A stretch of 64,000 bases of DNA from assembly GCA_004335835.1 (NCBI GenBank), contig RWJK01001956.1:99902-163901 (forward strand). The letters run 5' to 3'. Origin of the DNA: Scenedesmus sp. ARA3 (Eukaryota > Chlorophyta > Chlorophyceae > Sphaeropleales > Scenedesmaceae). Both the position numbers and the translations under genes were made by a program. Below, in pieces: positions 23,693 to 34,404 of the stretch (position 1 is its first letter; each line of letters begins with the position of its first letter). The notes under the pieces were generated by a model. The model ran no database searches. It was not told the DNA's origin and was given only the letters and a program-made list of their open reading frames with translations.

Positions 23693-24212
23693 GGATACAC
23701 GACTGGTTGTGGCTTCTCTGTGAACCACTTCTAGAACTGTATCTACCAGGAGAGGTATTAGCTGTGCAGCCTGGCGCGCAGCTGCAGGTACTTGATGATG
23801 CCATGACCCATGATATGCTGCCATGATCTACGTGGCTTAGCAAGGGTGCCGTGGCTGCTGGACCGCCGCGCTCTTGCAGTTAGTGCTGCCTGCTGGTCCA
23901 GCAGCCACATCACCCTGGCTGGCCTAGCCATGCCCCATGGCCATTGGCAACCTATATTCCCCTTGCAAAACACCGTGTGTACAGTAGCTGAGCTGCCATC
24001 ACCCGAGGCATCCACTGCCTGGCCATGCACCAGTGCTACGTCTGGCAGGCGCCAGGGAAATCTGTTGCCTACGTTTGACGGCGCACACTCCCTTACAACC
24101 GGCTCAGGTTAAACCGCACTGCCTGACAACACACAATATGCTCTCACTGCCACCCACAGCCGGCACTCATTAAAATCTCAGCTCAAACCTCAACCTCAAC
24201 AACTCGCCGCAC

Positions 24213-25828
24213 TCACTTGCGGCCCCACTTGTGGTGGCCCCACCAGGGGTGCGAGTACGCAACAGGTGCAGGCGCAGGCGCAGGTGCAGGCGCAGGTGCG
24301 GGAGCGGACTTGGAGTAGGCCCAGTGTGACAGGAAGGGGTGCCTCCAGCCGTGCTTGCCGCTTGCAGGAGCCGGTGCGGGGGCTGGCGCTGGGGCACTGG
24401 ATGGAGCTGGGCCGGAGGGCTTCTGCTGCTGTGCGCCGCCGACCTGGACGTTAGTGCCAGGGGCCTGCACTGAGACAGCAGGGCCTGATGCAGAGGGGCT
24501 AGACGGAGAGGGGCTGGAGCCACCACCACCACCAGCGGAAGGAGAGGAAGGGGCGGGGGAGCCGCCCTGCACGTTGACGGTGGTGCCTGGGGCGGAGACT
24601 GTGACTGAGCCGCCGCCGCTGGGGCAGCTGCCGGCGCGGGCTGAGGTGGGGATGTTGCAGCCGTCAAAGCTGCAAGCAGCAGCAGGAGGGGGCGGCGACA
24701 GAAAAAAGCAGAGGTTACACAGGGGTGGTTGCTTGGTGGCAAGATGTGCATTCTTGCATGCAGATGTAACACATTTTCGCCATCTTGTGATCTGATCAGA
24801 CGCAAAGGCCACATCAGCCGCAGCACGTTCAGCATGCAGCAGATGCAGCAGCACATAACAAGGTAACTCACACAGCCTGCACAGACGCGCGGGTGACACC
24901 GGCATTCCTAGCCAGCTGGTTGCTCTCGATGCCGGACAGGGTGGCCTCCAGCACGTCAGCATTGCACAGGCCTGGCAGCAGCAGCAGCAGCAGCAACAGC
25001 AAGTAAGCAAGACAGGCGTAGCAGTTGTGAACTGTCACAGCTGTATGCAAGTTATATAGGTGTTATTCAACAGCGACGCGGTTTACTGTGCTGCAGCCAT
25101 CAGCAACATGCTTGTGCATGTTGTAGGTTTTGACCAGTGCTCTTTGGGCCAGCAGGTGGCAGGCTTTGGGCCCCGCCAGCTGGCAGGTTGAACAAAATGA
25201 TGCTGCATCAGTGTGCAGTATGGCTGCAGTGCTGCAGCAGTGATACTCACATCCTGCCAGCTGACCGGATCCTGGGAACCCAACCAGTCCCTGGGCCTGC
25301 AGCAGGTTGGGAGTAAATCAGCAGCAGCAGCACAACCAAGTGGTGAGCCGAGGCAACTGTTAATGGGCAGCGACATGCAATGCACGAGAGCTTGCTGGTC
25401 AAAGCAGTACAAGCAGAGTACGAGTGAACCCCTGTTGTGAGCTGGGGCAAACACAAACACAAATGACAATGTATTGTAAAGCACTTACCTGGCTGCAGCA
25501 CTGTGTGGAGGGTCCTCCCTGGCAGGAAGACAGCTGGGACAGCAGGCCAGTCTGGCCGATGCTGTTCACCCTGCTCTGGCACTCAGAGGAGGGAGGGATG
25601 CCCTGGCCTGCAGATAAAAACGCGCAGCGTTTTAATCAAACACGATCGAAGCATCGTGCTCGGCGAAAGTGCGGCTCACGCGGTGGGCGTTGCGTGGTGT
25701 GCTGGGCGCTTGATCTGATGTTGTACTGCCAGCTGGCAAGCGTGGCAGATGTTGATGCGGGCCGCACCTTGAACAGCAATAGCCAGGAGCAGCACTGCTG
25801 CGACTATCGCAGCTGAGCGACCTGCCAT
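24213..25828 (-). CDS. Secreted LTP-like eight-cysteine protein with Pro/Ala-rich tail
   Basis: Five exons join in frame: 25768-25828, 25489-25607, 25251-25296, 24872-24971 and 24213-24669, giving 260 aa. MAGRSAAIVAAVLLLAIAVQ is a secretion signal. The next 100 residues hold exactly eight cysteines in the order C, C, CC, CxC, C, C (ECQ, SSCQ, QCCS, GCLC, DGC, GSC). That is the pattern of plant non-specific lipid-transfer/seed-storage domains. The CxC is created by splicing exons 3 and 4. The tail has xAPGTxVxV repeats, Ser-Pro and Ala-Pro stretches, and Trp/His-rich segments (WRHPFLSHWAY, HPWWGHHKWG). A wall-anchored or wall-associated lipid-binding role is an inference from the fold and composition. 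Confidence 0.78.
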
Positions 25829-26489
25829 CGTGCCAATGCAGCTGCAGTGGCGTGTGGTGGCCTTGAAAGCTTGCTGTGGGCAGGCTTGATCTGCAGGCTC
25901 TGTGAACAGGCAAGAAAGGGGACGTAAAACTACAACGAATGGAGCGTGCGGCGTTATATAGTCTCATTCGCAAATGCATCAACGCCTGAAACGGGAGGCG
26001 ACGTCAAGCAACCACGTTGGACTTGGACGGGAACTGTCCGCCGGGCAATGCATGTCGGACAGGAACAGCAGAGCTCTTGTTCATTGAAGGCCAAGCAACT
26101 CAATCCATCTTTTGCTGCACCTACTTTCACGAAGTGGCAGCTGGCGGTCTCCTCAGCAAACTTTGGAGCTACGGTTGAACCTGCCAGCAAACAAGCTGGT
26201 GACCATTTTCCAGAAGCTCGCGTCATATCCGCTGCTGAATAACACGTGAGTCGTCTAATAAGGCTCGCTGAACCTGCTGCGCCACGACGAACGACCGGAG
26301 CAACCCGCTTGCGGAGGGCATCCAGCTGCAGCAGCAGCACGTGTGACGACGTGAGCTGGGGTGTATGACCGGAATCACACAGCAGAGGTTGTTGTTGCGT
26401 AAGATGATTACATTCGGTGACCGAATCACAATGCGAGCAGATGCACCTGCTGAGGGAGCTTAGGACAGTCAACACCGTCATCATCATCA

Positions 26490-26527
<38 letters not shown>

Positions 26528-26587
26528 AGGTCCAGGTGTTCACTTGCAGCTGCAGCTGCCGCCAGCTAGAGCTAGCTCTTCAAAACA
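25829..26587. other. Divergent intergenic region and 5' leader of the expansin-like gene
   Basis: No coding exon seen. A CTG run at 26488-26527 ends in GCAG, about 60 bp before the expansin ATG, and could be a 5'-UTR splice acceptor. The region probably contains promoters for both flanking genes. Confidence 0.45.
26488..26527 (+). repeat. CTG run in the 5' leader of the expansin-like gene
   Basis: Twelve or so CTG units ending in CAG followed by GTCCAGGTG. The same architecture precedes many coding exons in this window. Confidence 0.9.
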
Positions 26588-29041
26588 ATGAGGCAGAAGC
26601 CTAACACCTCCGCAACTACAGCAACGCCACTGGCTCTGCTGCTGCTGCTTGCTCTGCTGTCTGGCACTGCCAACTCCCAAGAATGGCAGCTGGGCCGGGC
26701 CACCTACTTTGGTGCCCCGGAATCCTTCTCTGCCACCTTTGACCCCTACAGAGGCAAAGGCTCCTTTGGGGTGCTGTCAGGAGCCAGCTGCGGCTTTACT
26801 AATAGTGATGACAGCATCCCCTTCCCAAGAGATCAAGTGGCCGCACTTGCCGACTCAAGGCCAGACTATCCAGGTGAGTCGATATTGCTTCATTACTGCT
26901 CAGATTCACTCAGGCCAGCAAGAACATGTGCAAGCCATGAGTAAGCGCACGCACAGCGCATAGCCAACAGATTGATTGAATTGCTTGGTGTGCAGGGGCT
27001 TTGTAGCAGGCCGCAGCAGACCATCCTGTGTGGTATGCAGGCAGTACCCAACACTGCAAAGTCGCACACCCGCAGCACTGCCTAGCAGCAGCCTGTGCTA
27101 TCTGCGCCAGCCAGTTACTGGCTAGCTGGCCGGCTCATTGGGTATTGTGTGGCAACCTGCTGGGCTCTGATGTGCCTGCTGCAGGCAGCTGTGGGCGCTG
27201 CTATGCTGTGAGGTGCAAGGAGGGCCTGGTGCTGGGTGAGCAGCAGATGTGTCGAGCGTGTTGCACATTCAAGTTGCAGGCCCCTGCTTGCAATTTGAAG
27301 CACGGTACAAGCAGAATACCCAGCACGCAGTGATGGGTCCGCCCTGGCAGCACACCTTTTCCTTACAGCAACAGCAGCTAGTCCAACAAGCCTTCTGCAC
27401 CGCTGCACCTATGCTGCCGCCGCTGCTGCTGCTGCTGCTTTACCCCACGTCCTTGCCACCACCAGACAACGACGGCAACCCGCGCCGCATTGACAGCTTT
27501 TTCTACCTTTCAAACGTCACCACCACCCTGCCAGACAGCAGCGGGCGGCTGTGGCCCGGCAACACGGCGGAGCCGCAGGGCCTGCTGTACACGCGCTGCC
27601 AGACGCCAGCCAAGGAGCTGACTGTGCGCGTGATGGACACCTGCCCCTGCAAGCAGGTGCGTGTGTGCATCATTGGATGCAGTGCGCTGTGCCGACAGCA
27701 GAGAGCAGGGCAGTAGGTGGGGAGTCGTGCAGCGCACCGTAACAGTTTTTGAACCAGGACATGAGACCCTGGAATGTTAAGGAGGCGCGTTGAGAGCAAG
27801 AGTGAGTCTGTACACATCGCTAACACAGCTCCACTGTTGTGTGCCTGCCGTGCTGCCAGGTGCTGCCTGATGGTGCGCCGGGGGTGGCGCCTGGTGGCGA
27901 GATCAGGACCCAGAGCTGGTGCTGCCCCTCAAGCATTGGTGAGGGGACGCTGCATCTGATGAGCCATGGCTTTGTCACATGTTACATGTTACGTGTTACA
28001 TGTTAGAGCATGCTGCTGATGAAGTGCTCATGAGGCTGGGCAGGTTGCGTGCATTGCGTTGAACACCGGAGCAGCACAGTGAGTCTTTGTGAGCAGAAGA
28101 TGCTGTGCAGCTGCGTTGCAGTGCCATTCCAGCTGCTTGCTACATGCTTTTGATTGTGCCCTGCAGGCTTGGGGCACTTACTAACCTGTCCTTCTGAGCC
28201 TTCGAACAACCTGTGCACCCGCTGTTCGGCATCTGCATGTCTCACACGGCTGCTTGCTGCATGCTTTCCATTGTGCCTTGCAGGCCTGGGCCACTTTGAC
28301 CTGTCCTTCTGGGCTTTTGAGCAGCTGGCGCACCCGCTGTATGGCATCCAGATGCTCGAGTACCGGCCAGTGGACTGCGACACAGGGGCGCCCGTCCCCA
28401 GCAACTACATCAGCAAGACAGACATCTACCAGGGGGGCACCAAGGCGGGCTGGAACTGGTTCCCGTACGGCGACTCGTATAGCAAATATGCGGTGCCGGG
28501 TGAGTGCTGCCGCTGACATGATGCCAGCAGAAAAGCAGTCAACATCCAGTTGCCACGTGACAGGAACTGGACCCGTACGGCGACTCATACAGCAAGTAAG
28601 CAGTGCCAGGTGAGATGCACAGCTGGCATGGTGCCAGCACAAAAGCAGTCACTGATTAGTCAGTTGCCACGAGACAGGAACTGGTTGCGGTACGGCGACT
28701 CGTACAGCAAGTATGCAGTGCCAGGTGAGACGCTCAGCTGACATGGTGCCAGCAGGGCAGCAGTGGCAATTTGCTTTTTGCAGAATAACACAAAACAGTT
28801 GTAAAGATGGACAGTCTGGCATGAAATTGGCAAAGCTGCGCACCTTCAAGCATTGCACAGCTGTGTTATAGTGACTCGCACAGCACATATGCGGTGCCAG
28901 GTGAAATGCTTAGCTGGGGTGATGTCAGCGGTACAGCAGTAGTGTGACAGGATCGTGTGGAATGTCTGCAAGGAGCTGGCCCCCTGGCTGCATGTGGCCT
29001 CCTTGCCACCTGTGATGGAGTTGCCTCCAGTGAGACTTACC

Positions 29042-29101
<60 letters not shown>

Positions 29102-29151
29102 NNNNNNNNNNNNNNNNNNNNNNNNNNNNNNNNNNNNNNNNNNNNNNNNNN

Positions 29152-29209
<58 letters not shown>

Positions 29210-30180
29210 GTTTGCGTGCCAGGCCTGGCACCCGATGGTGCTGCCGCCACCTGCGTGCAGCTGGCCAAGGACGGCGGGCTGTCCTTCCAAGTGAAGCAGG
29301 GCGCTGCCGAGGGGCTGCAGCCCTTTGCGGGAGTGACGGCAGTGCAGGTGCCCAGCGGCAGTGTGATAGTACAATACAGACAAGCATCACAATGCAGCAA
29401 ATCCTCAGGCCCAGCAGTTACCCGCAGGTTGCAGCTGGGACAGGTCAGCACACTGTCACAGCATGTGTGTTTGTGTGTGCCAAACAAACTCGTCTGAAGT
29501 GCTGCTGCTGCTGCTGCTGCTGCAGGTGTGGCTGGCTTCTGATGCGCGCACTGACGACCCATTTGAGACATCCACACCCAAAGGCCAGGTGCGCTGCGAG
29601 CTGCTGCCCTGCCAGCCTGGCACGTGAGTGCCAGAGCTCTGGCAGTGTGGGCTGCTGTAGGCCTACTGCTATTGAAGCTGACAACGCCACTGTTGCCACC
29701 AGCGCAGTTAATTGTGTACATGCACTGCGCTGGTTTGCTGGCGGCTTTTTGTTGCTTGTTGGTGCAGTCGCTGTCCAGCAGCATACAGCATGCTACGTGC
29801 AAAACTGCAGCGCTTCCTGCAGCATGCGTCTTCGACCGCAAAGAACCAGGCTCCTGCATGCCTTGCTCCATTCTGTTCTTCACTGCTGCTGCTGCTGCTG
29901 CTTGCTGTCCCTGCTGCCTCTACCTGCACAGCCCGTGGACCTCAAGGTGTTCATCCTGAACTTTGAGTTTCAGAAGTACTGCAACGCAGAACTTCGCACC
30001 GGGAACTACACACCAACAGCAACTGCATCGGGCGGCTGGTACCGGTTCACACTGCCATTTGCAGACTTCAAGTGTGACTATGATGGGGCGCTGCCCACAC
30101 AAGTGAACCGCATTGAGTTCCAGAATATAGCAGAGCGGAATGCCCTGTTTTGCCTGGCGGGGCTGCGGCTGCTGCGCTGA
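26588..30180 (+). CDS. Expansin-like secreted protein
   Basis: Expansins loosen polysaccharide walls without hydrolysis. Eight exons join in frame: 26588-26873, 27185-27235, 27466-27656, 27860-27938, 28284-28499, 29223-29347, 29526-29588 and 29932-30180, giving 419 aa. The N-terminus (LALLLLLALLSGTANSQEW) is a signal peptide. The barrel domain starts ATYFGAP and carries GSCGRCYAVRC, RVMDTCPCKQ and GHFDLSFWAFEQLA. These correspond to the DPBB Cys pairs, the DTCPC strand and the HFDLS-type acidic motif of expansins. The C-terminal half (LKVFILNFEFQKYCN, GGWYRFTLPFADFKCDY, VNRIEFQNIAERNALFCLAG) looks like a beta-sandwich carbohydrate-binding module. Introns 4 and 5 contain copies of exon 5 edges. 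Intron 5 also has a gapped CTG run. Confidence 0.85.
28158..28243 (+). repeat. Exon echo before expansin exon 5
   Basis: The stretch from CCCTGCAGGCTTGGGGCACT through CTGTCCTTCTGAGCC to CACCCGCTGTTCGGCATC copies the acceptor and first about 75 nt of exon 5 (28284 on), about 118 bp downstream. The acceptor is intact, but insertions destroy the frame. Confidence 0.88.
28545..28915 (+). repeat. Three echoes of the expansin exon 5 end
   Basis: Copies of GGAACTGGTTCCCGTACGGC through the donor CCGG|GTGAGT recur at about 28562-28615, 28677-28730 and 28860-28912. They are progressively more diverged. The first carries an in-frame stop (AGCAAGTAA). The second is nearly intact and ends in a plausible donor (CAGGTGAGAC). 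Confidence 0.9.
29041..29207 (+). repeat. CTG run with 50-N gap in expansin intron 5
   Basis: CTG units flank the gap at 29102-29151, shortly before the exon 6 acceptor (TGCCAG at 29217-29222). Confidence 0.95.
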
Positions 30181-32056
30181 GCCGGGTGTTGTGCAGCTGG
30201 ACTGGCCATGTGAGCAGACGGGTGGCGTGCAGTTGAGGCACAGTGCTGTGCTGTGGCTGATCATCATGGTGCCTTCCCGAATGCCTTGTCAGAATGCCTT
30301 GTCAGAAAGAGGGACCTGCTGCAGTTGGCTGCTAATCAAATGGCTGATCTGTCTTTGAGGCAGACACACACAAGCTGATGCGGTGCCCTAGACAGGTTGT
30401 GCTGCACAGCAAGCCCCCCACACTGGCAGAACGCGTTGCGATTGTTTGCAAAGAAAACCCACAGCGCTGTGTTGGGAAATCTGGGTTGGTTGAAAAGGGT
30501 GTTGTGCTGCAGCAAAATCAAGCACAGTGGGTGCCTTGCAAGTTTTCCAGCGGCAATGCATGCACTGCTTCCAGAAGAGTTTGCATGCCTTTGTCGGCAT
30601 CCAACCGTACTTGACTTGTACATGTATGCTGTATTTCAATGTTTGGGTATTTTGTGCTGTACTGCAGCCATACCCTGCTTCAAACCTGTAGTTGCGTTGC
30701 TGGAACCGGCTGTGCAATGGTGTCATGCTGAGTTTATATCGGGTGCTGGGCGTACAGCTGGGTGCTGCTGAACTGTGTGTTCAGTGGAAATGCTTTGTTG
30801 CATGAGAAGTTATGATGTGCCACATGTGTGCCTCAAATATATAAGGTCGAACGTAGGGCCTGCTGTTGTGCATTTCCTGTTGTGTTGTGTGGTTCTGTGC
30901 TTTGCTCACCTGCTCTAAACTGAGGTGCCTATATAGGTGTTGCTGCTTTTGGGACTGGGGCGGATGGGGCTTTGGGTTTGACCATGACCACGCACTACCA
31001 CTGGCAATTGATACTCAGCTGCGTCAGTTACCCCATCAAGTGAGTTGCTGCAGCCTGCACACAGGCCAAGTATGTTGTCTAACATGATTCTGATGACATG
31101 ATGAAGGCCCACACCAGGATGCGTCCCATATGTGGGTGTGCAACTGCTGCTGGGTGTTGTTGCTGTGGCATGGATGGTAACATGGCTGCGCACAGGGCAC
31201 CGCCTCATGCAGAAGAGGAGCCCATGCACGGTCAGACCACGTGCTGCAGCAGGTGAACTGTAGTTGAACACTCGTAAGTTGTTACACGGTCACACCATCG
31301 CCTATGCTCCAAGCAGGTGCATTAAGCACAACAGAAACACACCAACAGGTACAGTACATGCCCACTGCAGGCTCAATAGAGTTGGCGCGCTGTTCTACAC
31401 CAACACAGCACCAGCGCGCTGCAGCGCTGCTGCCAATCCCACCGTCAATGCCTACATCGGCAGCATGCACGAATGATGAGCACGCACTGCCACATGTGCA
31501 GTGCATACTGCTCAGACAAGTGTTCACACGATGCAATTATGTAAGCAAGGGCCGCAACCACTACGCAGAAGAGTGTCCTGGTGGCATGTTGACTGACACC
31601 TTGAAAGCGCAGTTTGCCAGGCGCCTGATTACATACATGCGCTGCTTGTACCAACAGCAGCGAGGCATTGCAGCTGCCAGCTGCAGCAAACCATCACTGC
31701 ACCGCACAAGGTGAGCATACTCGCTGCCTGTGCGTCTACACAAGGCTGAGCAGGGCCACACAAATGCTGCTGCCTGTGCTGGCTGCATGCATTTCGCACA
31801 TGCCTTCTGCTGAGAAAACTCTGGTGCATCTACCAGCCCAGACAACACAGTGGTGAACAGCAGCAGCTGCTGCTACTGCTGTCAAGGCAGCTGCAGAGCA
31901 GGTGGCCCAGCTGCAGCACAGAGGGCTGCAGCAAGCGCTCTGCAACCCGGCCCTGCAATTGTCGCTGCAACCGCTAATGCAACTGCCACATCAAAGCTGC
32001 ACTACAGCCTGCACAGAAGTGTGCCTTCATCATCAACATCTGCTGCTGCTGCTGCT
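30181..32056. other. Convergent intergenic region, no gene seen
   Basis: It holds the 3' flanks of the expansin-like and proteasome genes. Only short frames without family features were found. Confidence 0.5.
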
Positions 32057-32671
32057 CTAGTCCATGCGGCCCTTGAGTGTGCGCGCCACCACCTTATCCT
32101 TGGTGATCACGTACACCACCGCGCCCCATCCTGCAAGCGCGTCCCTATCAATGCCGCTGAGCAGGCACTGGCTGATCACCTCAAATAGCTCCTCCTGCTC
32201 CAGCTCCGGCCTCCACATGCTCTCACACATGCCAAACAGCGACTCGCTGTTCGTGCCCGTTACAATGAAGTCCTTTGCTGTCTCTGTTGCTCCGATGGAG
32301 TCCATGCCGCAGATGTATGGGCTGCCATCTGGCTCCAGTCCTGCAATTACTGGTGATGCGAAGTAGGGGCCAAAGCGCTTCTCATACATGATGGCAGATA
32401 CGAGGGCTGCGAAGGTGGAGGGCTTGATGTCCCGCTCCTCACGTAGCTTGTACAGGTTGTGCCTCATGACCAGCCGCTGGTGCAGTGTCTGTGTGTCTGT
32501 TGCTAGACCGCCCAGCCCGATGAACAGCTTGTCGTGGATCTGGTACACCTTCTTGTAATCGGTTGTCATAGTCTGTAGCTGCACGCCGAAGCGCAGATCT
32601 GAGCCTATGGCTACACAATCCTTTCCTGCCATAGCAATGATGGCAGAGCCATTGTACTCAAATATGCTCAT
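32057..32671 (-). CDS. PBC1: 20S proteasome subunit beta type-3
   Basis: A single uninterrupted exon encodes 204 aa, the usual length for beta-3. The protein is a non-catalytic structural subunit of the beta ring of the 20S core in cytosol and nucleus. Diagnostic stretches are MSIFEYNGSAIIAMAGKDCV, AIGSDLRFGVQLQTMTTDY, YFASPVIAGLEPDG, YICGMDSIGA and AGWGAVVYVITKDKV. There is no propeptide and no catalytic N-terminal Thr, as expected for beta-3. It is the only long gene here without introns, which could mean an old retrocopy that became or remained functional. Confidence 0.97.
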   Translation of the reverse strand: MSIFEYNGSAIIAMAGKDCVAIGSDLRFGVQLQTMTTDYKKVYQIHDKLFIGLGGLATDTQTLHQRLVMRHNLYKLREERDIKPSTFAALVSAIMYEKRFGPYFASPVIAGLEPDGSPYICGMDSIGATETAKDFIVTGTNSESLFGMCESMWRPELEQEELFEVISQCLLSGIDRDALAGWGAVVYVITKDKVVARTLKGRMD

Positions 32672-33302
32672 GCTGAGCGCTGTCTGTGTGCTTTGGACTG
32701 GTGATCAATACAAACTCTCGATTAATAGTAGTGGATGCTGGGAAGAGGCGACAGCAGCAACACACACGAGAGTTTGCAAGCAGCTCGGCCGAGATGCAGC
32801 AGTACGAGAGAGCAGGAAGCTTCAAAGAAACCAAGATAAATGATCGAAATGTCTACATGCTTATGTTGCAACCAGATTGGTTGAAACTGCTGAGTGACAT
32901 GAAGGCAGCAGGGCTCAAGGCGATGAGCACATGCCACTGGCATGAAGCCAGTCCCTCAACACAGAAGGCTGGTATGCAAACGAAGCACACCATTTTCGAC
33001 ATCTGTTTACGATAACCGAGGCACTTGCAAGTTTCATTGCAGCAGAGCAATACTCGCAGTACACATCCTGCACAGCATGTCCAACTGCAAGGTGGTTACC
33101 CCAGTGTACACTCTTACGTATCTCCTGACATGCTGCAACACAAAAGATGCAAATTGTACTGCTCAGTAGATATTCACAGCAGTCCAGTTCGCACACATTG
33201 CCCAGCTGGTTGGATGGCAACATTGGCCACAGTGCTTCAGGCGCCAAAGCCAACATGCCACACAGCACGCCTCACTCACACACTATGCCTGCATCACAAC
33301 CC
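32672..33302. other. Promoter side of PBC1 and 3' flank of the F-box/LRR gene
   Basis: No exon recognised. The PBC1 promoter must lie in its lower-coordinate part, but no specific element is clear. Confidence 0.4.
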
Positions 33303-34366
33303 CTACCAGAGCCGCTGGGGTTCACCAAAGCTCAGATCTCGCGGCAGGTCCATGCCCAGCTGCCGCGCCTCCTCAACTGCCTTCAGCACCCACCGCTGAG
33401 TAGCCTCTGGCAGCAGCAGCCGCACGGCCGGCCCCCCACTCAACGCACCCAGCACACTCTGTAGCTCATACGGCGTTAACAGCAGATCTGTTGCATAACG
33501 AGGAAGCTCCAGCACCAGCAGCTGCAGCTGCTTTAGCACTGCAAGGCTCATCAAGCCTGCTGCGGCAGTGCTACGGGAGTCGTCAAACACCAGGCGCAGA
33601 ATCTTGAGCTGCTGTGGACCTTGCCTTGCTAGCACAGACAGCTCTATGCAGACATCCAAGTTCATTGACAGCTGCTCAAGGGATTGCAGCTTTGCTAGGG
33701 CTCTAATGGCTGCAAGGCGCTCCGGCAGCGGCGGAGGCACCATTGTCGGCATGCTCTCGTAATGGCCAACCACACCGTCATCACTGTCTTCTTCGCTGTC
33801 GCTATCTGGCACTTCCGCAAAGCCCTCACTTGCGTCTAGGCGCCGCAGCATGGGGCAGTGCTGGCAGAGGCTGCAGAAGAGTGCAGGAGGCCAGGGCGCG
33901 AGCTGCTTGACTGCCTCCAGGTTGGGGAAGGCCTGTTGCGCAAGGTATGTGCAACACAGTGCAAGCAAGTGCATGGTTTGACATACGAGGCGTTTGTGTA
34001 GCTGTTTAGATTTGCACTTAACATGGCCATATGAGAGGCAGTATTGGCAGGACTTGTGTGCTGTGTCGTGGCTTTGTCGAGCTCTGCATTTTGCATGCTG
34101 CCGGCAGCACATGGAGATGTGCGCAAGTACACCTGTGTGAGCAGTGTCATCATTTGACAGCGGCTGTACAATCCTGCCTGCACAAGCGCTGGGATTAGAA
34201 GGCCAACATGGCAGCACGAGCAACTCCATCCTATACTCAGCAGAGCACACCTTGACAACCTACCTCAAATGGAATGGGCCCCGCCCCATTGAGCAGCCGT
34301 ACAGAACTGCAGGCAACACCACTTCCAGCTGCTATGGCGCTGCCCGCATCTGCTGCATCAGCCCCC

Positions 34367-34404
<38 letters not shown>

